DNA of 64,000 nt, from positions 26,346 to 90,345 of the forward strand of contig JASANG010001427.1 in assembly GCA_030248215.1 (NCBI GenBank). Reading direction: 5' to 3'. Under the pieces are notes generated by a model that had not been told where the DNA came from, ran no database searches, and saw only the letters and a program-made list of their open reading frames with translations. Numbering within the stretch: position 1 is the first letter of the stretch; every line of letters begins with the position of its first letter. The position numbers were made by a program, and so were the translations under genes. Origin of the DNA: Enoplolaimus lenunculus (Eukaryota > Nematoda > Enoplea > Enoplida > Thoracostomopsidae). Below are positions 22,314 through 33,400 of the stretch, piece after piece.

Positions 22314-25300
22314 ATGCATGGCATTCGCAAAGTTCGCACAACTGAAGAGCAAAAAGCACTGAAAGAAAAAGAACGGCAGAAAAAGTTAAAAATATTCAAA
22401 TCAGCGAATGAAAAGATTATTAAAATCAGGAAATCAGGTAAGCGTACAGGTCTAAATGCTGTGAGTTTAAAGCCTGAAAGCATCTTTGCAAGCATGTAAG
22501 ACGTGCTTGTGCGTTCTATATCCATGCAATATAGTGCAGTGCACTGTAAGAGCGGTTACCTCTAAATCCTTAGGTCTCTAATTTTAATCCACTCAAAACC
22601 CGCTTTTTAGGCTGGTTAGTAAAGAGTTCTTAAGTCTTGGTTACTTCTCAGCGTGACAGGTATATTATTATGGAAGTGAAATGTTGGTACCTAAGCATTG
22701 TATTGCACTATCTGGTATGCAACCGACAGCATTGTATCTTTATTTATAGTCCTGTCTGTGTGGCGTAGTGGCTGGGTTTTCGCTCTAGGAGCCATACGGT
22801 ACTGGTGTGATATATATGCAATGCAAGTTGTGTAGGATGATTGCCGGCAGCATACGGTCAACATATATAGTCGATGATAGAAGCAGTGTGAAAGGTGGTC
22901 TATGTGGCAGAGTGGTAACAGCGTCTGCCTGACACGCAGAAGGTCGCTAGTTCGAAACCATTAGTAACCGGGTTTTTCAGCTACTTATTAAAAGAAGGTC
23001 TGAAGTCCCGGTTCTTACCAATGACCTATCCGCCTTGTGTGGCCCTCTTGTTCCAGCTGCTCTTGTATCATTAATATTTTGAAATGGAAATAGAATTACG
23101 GATTATGCTACGCATGTATATATTGATTTCAGGGTATTTTAGTGATCTAGCTGTTGAACTGACTGCTGATATATTAGCCAACCAGCCTGACTATGGATCG
23201 TTGTGGAATTTTCGACGTGAGATTTTGATTCATAAGCTTGATCAAGGGTACGTATTAAAATCTTGATGTTTGAAACGGGCATAGACCTGCGTAATGTTTT
23301 CTTCTTGGCTAGATTTACTAGGATTGCATATACGGAGCTACAAATGGGTTATAATTTTTAAAAGAAGCCACTGTACTTTTATGGACTGCCGCACACTTAT
23401 AAAAACAATTCGATTGCTGGATGTGTTTTTAGATGTGAAGAAAACGAAAAATCGAAATTGTTCGATGCTGAATTAGAATTAACTCAAAGAGCACTGATGA
23501 CTTCAAATCCAAAGTCGTACGGGGCTTGGCATCATCGCGCTTGGACTTTGCTCAATTCACCAAATCCTAATTTTGAGGTTGATTGGTGGCATGGTCGTAG
23601 CAAGGAGTGTTTTAGGGGTCAGACCCGCTTGACAGGCTGCAACGGAATTAGAATTTAGCGGAACCGGACCCGGATTTTCAAAAAATTACCGGAAACAGGA
23701 CCAGAAAATGAAAAATACATGACACCGAAAAATTCATGATTATACGAATAAAATGTACTTAAGTAGTTATAACCGGAAGACCATCACCTGGGACAGCCAC
23801 CTACGTGGGGTCCCATGGGGGGTTATAACTACTTACTTAATTTTTAAATAGTAAAATAACTTAATTTCCACTTACGGAAACCGAAACCGGAACGTCAAAA
23901 ATCGCCGGAACCAGAATTCCGGTGGTACCCTGCCCCTTTGGCAGTATTGTACATGGGGTTTTGGGTGCGGTTTCAGTTTGCGACGCAAGAACCTCTCACT
24001 CGAGATTGTTATAAAATGCAATCTCTTCTTTCCAAAATCGTGGCTACGTTCATAGCAAGCTAAGTAAGACATAGAGCATAATTTCAGTTGTTCATCAGTT
24101 GACAAACGTCCCTACACTGTCTGCATACCATTAAATTTCCAAAAACACTTAACGTATACCACGAAAAAATTGTGTGTTGTTTTGTTGACTCAACACTCAA
24201 AAACTGTATATGATGTGTACTGGTGGTTCCAAGATTTAAATGTGCTTCTCAAGTGTATATTACTTAACATTTTTTAACAAAATTCATCTGTCTTTTCTTT
24301 TTGGACCGCCCGTGACTATGCGTGCATGCTTATGTTCAGTGGTTCACAATTGTTTTGGTTTGTAGACAGAAATTGCGCTGTGTAACAAAGCATTAAAAGC
24401 AGACGAACGAAATTTTCACTGTTGGGATCATCGACGATTTGTGTGTTCACAAGCTGGAGTGTCCCCTTTTGATGAGTTAGCATTCGCCGATGAAAAGGTA
24501 CGTTTTTATATCACAAACTTCCCATTTTGAAGTTTTACATCGTTTATGGTTAATGTTAAACGCTAGAAACTAGTGCCAGCAAAATTTTGAAATTCGTGGC
24601 CGTTTAACTGGCATGTGCCGTTTTAAGTGGATCACCGAGAACATGTTTTCCGATTATCTAGTATCTATATTCCTTTCCGCATGAATTTTTACAATTTCGA
24701 CTAAAACCAATATTTTATATTCGGAATCCAACGCGGTTCGTTGCTGTGGAAAGGGTATATCATCACCACTCAGCAACAGGACCTAGACACTCTAGCCCCT
24801 GTGGCTCCCTCGTCTTGTGCGGACTCTGTACTACATTATACGCGCTATGATACTTACGCAATGTGTGCGGTGCAGTATTTCATTTGCAGGATTTATACAG
24901 TGTTACAAAGTGAATTTCTTTGAAGGAACAGGAACCGGAACCGGTGTTTCAAATTATTTTCGTCACCGAGTTACTGTTGGGCTTTTAGGAAACTTTCCAA
25001 AAACTTGCTCAAGTGAATTTTCAGCTACTTCATCATCATTTGCGAAAACACGTCAGAGACAGTTTATTAGCAGAATTGAAGTAATTGCGAAAACACTTTA
25101 TTTCGAAATAACAAAGACTTATAAAGACAAAGTTTTCAGTATTTAAATGATTATGAACAGATTTCAACCGGATACAAAAGATTACCGTAGCCGGAGATGG
25201 ATATTAAACTGCGTATGTCAACAAAAATTAAACGTAAATACGCTATTTAAATACAAATTGCTATAACATGTTAGAATTTTGTTTCTACAAGGCTTTTGGG

Positions 25301-27403
25301 CTTGTAATAGGACATCTTTTAGTCATTTTGAACAAAATTCACCTCGAAATAGTGTATTTTGGTGATAAATAATAGTGCAAGAGTTATAAATATCGGTCCG
25401 TGTAGAATACCGGAGCCAAATGTCGATTTTTTGCTCGATCCGAAGCGAATTTCTGGTAGAACCCTGATTTGTACGTATTATGTTTCATTGACAGGTTGGC
25501 GAAAACTTTTCAAACTATTCTGTATGGCATTATCGTTCGGCTTTACTTCCTCTGATACATCCGGATCCCAACGGCATATTAACGATTGAAGATTTCGTTT
25601 TGAAATCAGAATTTGAGCTTGTCCAGAACGCCTTCTATACTGATCCGGATGATTCAAGCGCTTGGTTCTATCATCAGTGGTTGTTAGATCCTGTTGCTGC
25701 CTTGTGCCATGAGCCCGCTTTATCCGACCGGAAGGAGAAAGAAGGAATTTATGGGAAAGTTCCTGAGCACTGTGGAGACACTGTTTCGGTGGGGAGTGCT
25801 GAAGACCAAACGAGTGATTGTTTGGGCAAGCAAATCGTAACTGATGGCAGAACGTTGAACAGTGAAGGAGTACCTCGCGTTAAAAAGTCTAATGGTTGTA
25901 TTGGAAACAGCGAAACTAATAGTAATAGTGATGACAACAGAAAAGTGGAAGAAGATAACTTTAACAAAGATCATACGCATCATTGTAGGACCGTTGTTCT
26001 TGCATATATTAAAGTTGATTTGTGTCTTAGTCGCTGTGTTGTAATTTTTGCCAATCCAGTTATTATGAACGTATTTCGAATCAGTGTGAAGCTGTTTTGT
26101 TGCAATTCAGACGGTGTGAAAGAGATTGATTTGAATATGGTATGTTTCTTGGACGGGGAGGGGTCAGGGTTAAGTGTGCTGAATACGAATCAGTTAACGC
26201 GGTTATGTTGTGGTGCAGGGCATGCACTGAATTCTATCGTTGAATTAAGTTTACTTATTTTTAACGTCTTGCATAAAAGTTTAGCGCGTCTTATGTTTAG
26301 TTTATTCTTCTCATTTTAGTGTGTTTTTTCAGATTATCGGATCAAACCGAATTGGAAACGCAAATGTTTCAAGTTACTTAATATCGCTATCTTTTTTATT
26401 TTAGCATGGATGGACAAATCCTGGAAATGCAAGGAGTTGTTCAATTTGGACGTGTCACTTTGACTACAACAACAGCGTGGATCTTGAAGTTACGAATGCA
26501 AATTTTAGAGTCTTCCAGTGTAAGCCGGCACCAAAAGATTCCTCTCAAAATTGTACACAACGAATTATTTTAGATAAAACAGTCACGTTGTTGCCAAAAT
26601 CAAGTTGTTGCAATTCCGAATCAGATACAGGTGGAATATTGGCATGGATTTCGCCAGAATTCGCGGCAAAGACATCATTGGCTGAGTGTGAAAATGGAGC
26701 CAAACCGTTAGCTATGTCGTTAATTCCGAGTTGTGTCGAAGAAATGCTCAAAAACGAAATTGAAATGTGCGATCAGCTGCTTGCGTTAGACTTTGCAAAA
26801 TGGCCGTCGTTGTCCCAAGTATTCTGTATGACACGGTTATCTGATGCAAAAGGCTATTTTAAAATTATGGAGTTGCTGACTAAATTGAAATCTAACGATG
26901 TTAAACGTAGCCAATTCTATGAAGACCTTGAAACTAGAATTTTGGTTGATTATCAATGGCGATGTCATGCTCGAAGACGAGCGGATTGTGCTAAACAGTG
27001 TCATTGTATCAGTTTAGATTTATATAATCGCAAAAGGCCACGTGTTTCGTTTTCATTGGATTTGGTTGCAGTGGTAACTGAGCTGAATATGTCGTATAAT
27101 AATTTAAAAGATTTAAAGTCATTGAGGTTTGCAGTCAATTTACGTAAATTGAACGTTGAGTTTAACTCTGAGCTGAATAGCTTAGCTGGACTTGAGTCGT
27201 GTGCGGCGCTGGAAGATCTGTGTACTTGTGGGTGCAAACGTTTGACACCGGAGAGCTTTGGGGTGCTCAATCGAGCCAAAGGTGCCGGAACGTCTAGAAA
27301 GCGAAACGTTTGTATGCATAGTAAAGATTGGGGTACAGAAGAGGATGGGTTTGGTTGTAGGCTGGAAGTGTTGTTGCATGAACGTGGGTGGCAGATGAAG
27401 TAA
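22314..27403 (+). CDS. RABGGTA: Rab geranylgeranyltransferase alpha subunit
   Basis: Alpha subunit of the cytosolic enzyme that attaches geranylgeranyl groups to Rab GTPases, acting with a beta subunit and REP. Six exons join in phase: 22314-22437, 23133-23247, 23433-23577, 24366-24497, 25495-26139 and 26405-27403, giving 719 residues. The start MHGIRKVRTTEEQ matches the family (human MHGRLKVKTSEEQ). Five PFTA-type helical repeats are visible: PDYGSLWNFRREIL, PKSYGAWHHRAWTL, ERNFHCWDHRRFV, SNYSVWHYRSALL and DSSAWFYHQWLL. An Ig-like region and C-terminal leucine-rich repeats follow (LNMSYNNLKDL, LRKLNVEFNSELNSL). It is longer than the human protein (567), chiefly from a polar insertion after WLLDP in exon 5. 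Exon 3 ends at an unusual donor, GTTGAT, supported by phase and alignment. Introns hold MITE remnants. Confidence 0.95.
22755..22970 (+). repeat. tRNA-like SINE remnant
   Basis: Two stretches resemble tRNA heads (TGTGGCGTAGTGG near 22760 and TATGTGGCAGAGTGGTAACAG near 22902). The second has a perfect anticodon-like stem TCTGC/GCAGA with loop CTGACAC and a GTTCGAAACC B-box. The T-stem and acceptor do not pair, so it is not a functional tRNA. It lies in RabGGTA intron 1. Confidence 0.45.
23633..23932. mobile_element. hAT-like MITE, diverged
   Basis: Ends CAGGCTGCAACGGAATT and AATTCCGGTGGTACCCTG and CCGGAAC-rich arms match the 391-bp family. A short palindromic insert with arms GTTATAACC/GGTTATAAC sits inside (about 23767-23830). 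It lies in RabGGTA intron 3. Confidence 0.7.
24752..24890. mobile_element. degraded piggyBac-like/tRNA-like element
   Basis: ATATCATCACCACTCAGC followed by CTCTAGCCCCTGTGGCTC and CGTCTTGTGCGG corresponds to the core of the TTAA-flanked elements at 45383 and 45679. Ends are not preserved. It lies in RabGGTA intron 4. Confidence 0.55.
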
Positions 27404-30400
27404 GTAGATTTCAGTGATGAAATTTTTATTTGGTACACTTATAGGGTAACCGGTGTCTAAATAATATGTTTTATGAGTGGACTATGTACCTCGGTATTGC
27501 AACAACAATAACAAAACATGTTTATTGAAAGAAAAGAAGAAAAATGACTGAGTAAACGAGAAAGTCAGAAATGGGGATATTCCACCGCATGTGGAAACAA
27601 TTTATGAAATGATGCCTCAAATCCTGGACAAACAGAAATCAATTGTTCTCTTAAATATAGTGATTTTTCGAGTCATAAGTGCTGTTCTTTTTTCAACTTT
27701 CCGGTTGCGGTATTTTATAATTCCGGTTGCACCCTGGTTAATACATTCTTTTATTTTTCCCAAGATCTAAAAACTGTTTGTACGTAAAGTCAGCATTTGT
27801 GTCTCTGTGCAGTATGCGTAAATTCAAGCATAAGTAGTAGTAGTAGAATATGTTTATGATTTTGACAGTAATTGAAGTAATGTTCAGCACTTGATGGTGT
27901 GCGCTAAGATTTTAAGCCGAAGAAGGTAGCTATTTAGTGATCCTCAGTGTTTTCAAGTGATAAGATGTATTGCGGAATTTTTCTTAAGTTCTTTGTGGTA
28001 GAGTTGTGCTGGAAATACGCAATTTTCGTTTTCGTATTTATTTATACTCAGTATAATATTGAATTGTGTGCAGGGTTTTTTTTACGACTATGAATATGCA
28101 TTGAGCTGTTAGATTGAACCATGGCGTTTGTAGTCAATTGTGAGCGATTACATAACGTTTGGGATGCGACTTTCTGGTATTAATTTTGGTGTTTATTTTA
28201 CCTTAAGGAGATTTTTTGACTAGAAAAAGTTTGTTTTTTGTTATATATAGCAGATGTAAAACCGATGGAATATTGATGAAAAAATCTCGAAATTGAGAAA
28301 ATGGCCAACAAAAAACACTAAGCTTAGCAAGGTCAGCTGTCCTCCGGCTTGGACATAATTTGTTGACCTCTGGCTCTGAGGAGTTTACGTCGGCTGCACT
28401 CTGCGCTTCTTCGAGAACTTCGCTGCGGTGCTATTATTAATCAGTACATCCCAAGTATACTGCTTTCGCGGAAGTTTGGCTTTGGTAACCTTTTTAACAT
28501 TGACTAATCCCGCTGTCAATAGTTCGTGATTTCGGTTAAGGATTGAAACCACCAACTCCGCGTTCAGGTCCGTTTCCAATGACGCTTATATCGCTTTGAT
28601 TCAATAAATGCAGTCGTTTTCCTTTTATTCCCCCCAACACCGCGTTAAAGCTATATTCAATTAAGCACAAGTACCGAATACAACAAGTAAACGAGTAAAA
28701 TGCTTATGCTGCCGACCTGATTATTCTCCGAATGTGCCGAAAGTTCCTTTGTTAGGTGCTTTCCGCACGTCCACTACGATACTCTAAACCCTGTTGTTCT
28801 ACTAAGTCACTAGCTCACACCGTACCAAACAAATGCAAACGTAACGTGACAACCCAAGTTCTCCGTAAATCCCCAAATAACCGCAAAATCCCAAGTATCT
28901 CCAGCCGAAACTAGCCCCGCTAGAATCGACTAATCCCAAGTAAACTCCAAATAATCGCCAAGTATCTCCTTAACACATTTCCCAAGTATACCCCAAGTTC
29001 CCCTGGTACTGCCCGAAGGCTCCGCGCTATGCGCTTTAGAACGATAATCAGTTAACAGAATAATTATGGAGGCTGGCTACCCCAGCCCCCATGTGGAATT
29101 GATTTGCATAATTATGAGTGTCTCGGGCCCCTTAGAGACACTCATATTTACCACTAGCATAAATAGAACACAACAACAACAACAATGTCCCCTCCCTACC
29201 CCTAGCTATGCGATTTCGCGCATTAAGCCTGACAATAATATATTAATTGGCCACGCAGGGCCCCTGAATACTGAACCTTGCGGACGCAGCCGCCATGCAT
29301 CGATTTATACATTTCTACGCCGTTTAGCAACGCCTAAGCCTAACTTAAGTTCTAAGAGAGACTAGGCGGAGCCAGGGACTCCCTTAAGGTGTGGATTTAG
29401 GATTGGTTTTAGTTTTGTTTTAGTTTTTAGGTTGAAATATATTTGAGTGTGGCACAGCCACCTACACCCGCAATAAGATTTGACATTTCAGGATGATTTA
29501 AGATTTTGATCTGTTAAAAGATGTCGAAATTAAACAACTTCAGTTTTAACTTGAAATTTATGACTTCGTATTTTTGAATTATTTCTAAAATTAACCCATT
29601 GAAAAATTTACATCGAGTACGCACCGTCAAATACTAAATTTATAACCTTTGCAAGAAACAAAATCTACTTATATATACATATGCCAAATTCTGATCGCTC
29701 TTGATATAATAAGACGCCAAGCCTAACTGAGTATGATGCTAATTAGTAAAAGGCTTGCTTGCAAATCTGGCAATCTGTGAAGGGTATATTTGAATTTCCC
29801 TTGACCAGAACCCATGAACTCATATTTTCACCCCATCCTGCTTAGTGTTCTTTCAAAATGCGGAAAGTTCAAGAACGACGCAGCTTCCCACCTGAGAGAG
29901 AAAAAGCGCAAAATTGATTCAAAAAGTTTGGTTTTTATACAGAAAGTTTCCTCCTGCAATTTCGTGAAATTAATATTAGTCAGTAGCAATCTTCTAAACC
30001 GAATACCCAGCACTATTGAAAAAGTTGCGTCTAGAATGTAAGCCTACTCTTTTACAGACCCACCAGAAACAGGGACTGCCCTAAAAGTAACATGGGCCAA
30101 TAACATTATAGACTTGTATATTCTACGCTCATAGCAATCCGCTTGTGGATTAGGGTACTTTTCTTTGATCAACAAGTTAAAACTAAAGCTTGAGAAACGA
30201 CAATTGAGATTTGGAAACCCAAAAAACGCAAAATCGAGTTTCGGACACTGGAAATGGAAAAGTTAATTTCGGATATCCGGCAAGAATTGTCGAATATTCG
30301 GATATGAAAAAATTTCCGATGCCCATCACTATTTCGAAGTTGTAGGATGACGTTGTCATTCCATGTTTTCGCCTAAAGTATATATGTCAAATGTGATTGG

Positions 30401-30438
30401 TAGAGCAACAAACGCTGTGTGCCGTTTCCGCGATTAAT
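27404..30438. other. intergenic with GC-richer block 28320-29460
   Basis: AT-rich flanks surround a compositionally different block. On the minus strand it contains a 64-codon frame (28579-28385, core ELVVSILNRNHELL, end FSKKRRVQPT) and an AATAAA-like signal. It may be an LTR or other retroelement remnant, but no paired repeat or conserved protein motif proves this. A right-end fragment of the hAT-like family lies at about 27695-27740, and a family B end at about 30035-30095. Confidence 0.35.
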
Positions 30439-33400
30439 ATGGAATGGAGTGTACATTCGAGCATTTACGATGGTTACTTCTCATCTGGATACGTGTCGTG
30501 CATTAAAGTTGATGGAATGCCTATTCTTCCGCCTATTGTAAGTTGGGTTGTAATATAATTCTTACCTGGTTGTAGGGTCTCTTCCTGGGTGATGATATAA
30601 ACGGGTTCGATCATTAAACATTCGGTGGAACTGAAGAATTGAAGCTCGGAGATGTATATTGTCTGAGTTGTGCAGTACCAGTCACTGTGTAGTGAAGGTG
30701 GTAGTAGATCTGAAACTAGCGATATTTTATCAGAGGCTTATTGCTAAAAATATAGCAACAAAGCAGAGTTGTGGTAGCTCAGAAATCGCCCACATTCCAG
30801 TAGGAGTTATATTCATAGGACTTTAGGTGCCGAATAGAGTTTGTTTTGGTTAGCTGTAATCAAGGGATGGGTGTACGCTTAAATTTTTTGCTTATTTTGA
30901 AAATTTGTCAATGCTAATTTTACTACGACATGCTTAAACAACAGTCGTAATTTCAACAAAATACGAAGATTTTAAACGTAAACACAAGCGAATCAGTACC
31001 GTGATACTGTTTCTTCAGTCAAGTTTTTCAGGCAAAGTCAAACATCACAGTTTCATTATCAGATACAGTTCAATACTCGAGCAAGTAAAATTGACAGCAT
31101 TCCAATTCGCTGCTAAGTGCAAAACGTATTGACAATAACTGGCTTCTCCACAGCTTGAAAATTTCCGCCGTGGGGCGTTTCCTGGACCCCCCAGGAGTTC
31201 CCTGGGTGGGCAGGTAATTTTGTTGGGGGCCTTTTTCCTGGGGGCCTCCAGATGATCTGGGGGGTCCTGGGGGGCAGGCTTAAAGTTTTTCAAGCCGACT
31301 TTTTGGACCATTTTTTTATTCTAGATCGTGTTTCCAACTCAACTGAAGATTACTAATCGCTCAACATGACAAAAATTCCCCGCCAACGCCAGGGTGCAAC
31401 CGGAATTACAATTTGCCGGAACCGGAATTTGAAAATTTTACCGGAACCGGAACCGGAGAATGAAAAATGCATTTCACCAAAAATTTCATTTTAGTCTTAT
31501 TTTTTGCTCTATTATTTGTGAAATAACCTTAGTCGAACATAGGTATTTATTTTATTTGTTGTATTTTAGATTTTCATCATCGACTGAAGTGAAATCCACC
31601 ATCAATGGCTTATATTCGGAGTACAAGTGGCTGTCAAAAGAGATTCTTAAAAATTAGCAAAGTTAAGAAAACGGCCAAATTATAATACCGGAATTTTTAA
31701 ATCCGGTAAAAATTTACCGGAACCGGAACCGGAAGGTGAAAAATTGCCGGAACCGGAACCGGAATTCCGGTTGCACCCTGGCCAACGCTAATAACAATAA
31801 TTTTAACTAATATTACTGACAACTTTACTAGAAGTTGAAAGGAGCACAATTATATAAAATATAGATAATCTATAATTGAAAACTGTGATTAACACATATT
31901 TTATATATTAGTCATAGCTTCAGTTTATCATAAGGCTCAGGCGGGTTGAACTTGTTGTTGCAAGGTACTTTCGAATGCTGTATGCCCTGAAACGGTCTTT
32001 ATATAATTGTGCTTTTTTCAGTTCATTATTGAATTTTACTAGTTACTACCGGTATTTGTAACGCTATTAAAAATTATGAATACTCAGCGTAATATAAAAT
32101 CACATTTTGCCGAATGTCCGCCTCAAAAAAGTCCAGGTCTTTATGTTTTAACATTGAAAATTTTTGGCTTAGAAAAGTCCTGGGGGCCCCCAGCAAAAAA
32201 ATTTGCTGGGGGGCGGCCGAAAATTCGCCGGGGGGCCTTTCCGGGGGGCGGCAAAATTTTCGCCGGGCGGAAAATGAAAATTTCGAAAAGTGCTGCCCCC
32301 CGCTGTGGAGAAGCCAGAATAATAAGCAGTATGGTTGCAGTGTCGATGCTGACATTACCGACTGCTGTCAATTGTCACCGATACCGGGTAATCGGCACGT
32401 TCCTATTTTGAATTTGAAGATGGATTTTTTCAGATGACTGATGCAATACGCGAAGAAATGCGACAGTATAAAGCTTTGGCGATTGCCAAAGAACAGCAAT
32501 TATGCGATGGGAAGGTAAGTAGTGACGTCATCGAATCAAAGTGTTACCACACTATGACCCGTTGTTGAATGGCTTGTAGTAGGTACAATATTGATAATGT
32601 CATGTTGATTTTGTAACTGGAATGTGCCTGTTGCAATGCTGATTCAAAATTTTTGTGTTATTTAGATTTTTGGCTTGAACATCTTTTCACTGGTGTTAGG
32701 TGTAATACACAATTTAAAATGAATATTTGTTTGAGATGACTTGCAAAAGAGTTTTAGGTTTTAGTGTGGGGTTGACGTTTTTTTTTCTTTTTGAAACTTG
32801 TTTACTTTTCACTACACTCTAGTGTTACATTAATTGGAATGAAAAGTCCCCGCTCTGCACGTTTCTATTTATATTATTGCGAAGCCTACAGCTAAGCGTA
32901 GTTTATGTTTTCTGTTTATGAACTCTGTGGGAAGTCAAATTTTTTAAAATGTTGTTGGTTTAAATTTCAAAATTGAAATATTAATTTGTTATTTTATTTT
33001 TTCGTCTTTTTAGTCGAAATTGCAGCCAGCAAGCACTAAGTTGCCACAAACTCAATCGGTTACAGGCTGTCGAACGGCAAATAGCGATGTGAGTAGCGTT
33101 CGGTCTGAACAACAAAGTACCCAACTTGCGCAGTATTTAGTACCGGATGCCGCCATAATGACAGATTCTGCGGCGACAACGGTGTCACAGATTGTTAGTT
33201 GCCAAATTTCAAGTGAGTTTGGGATAATTCAGGGTTCAACTTTAAATGCAACTGGTGTCTAGGAATCGTATTCTTCACTGCTGCTGTGTTCAGCTATTTT
33301 TAATGATGAGATTTAGCACAGGCGAACTGCGGCAGCAGCTGATCGCGAACTGCGCACAAATAGGACAAGTCAAGCGTATATACTGCGCCTCATCGATCTT

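Noticed and set aside
22895-22970. A possible tRNA-Val with a perfect anticodon stem
   Set aside because: The T-stem and acceptor stem do not pair, and a related tRNA-like segment lies just upstream, so it fits a SINE remnant better.
32074-32437. Overlapping ORFs on both strands with Gly/Pro-rich runs
   Set aside because: They derive from G/C tracts of the 5-bp-duplication element; frames are open only because of the biased composition.
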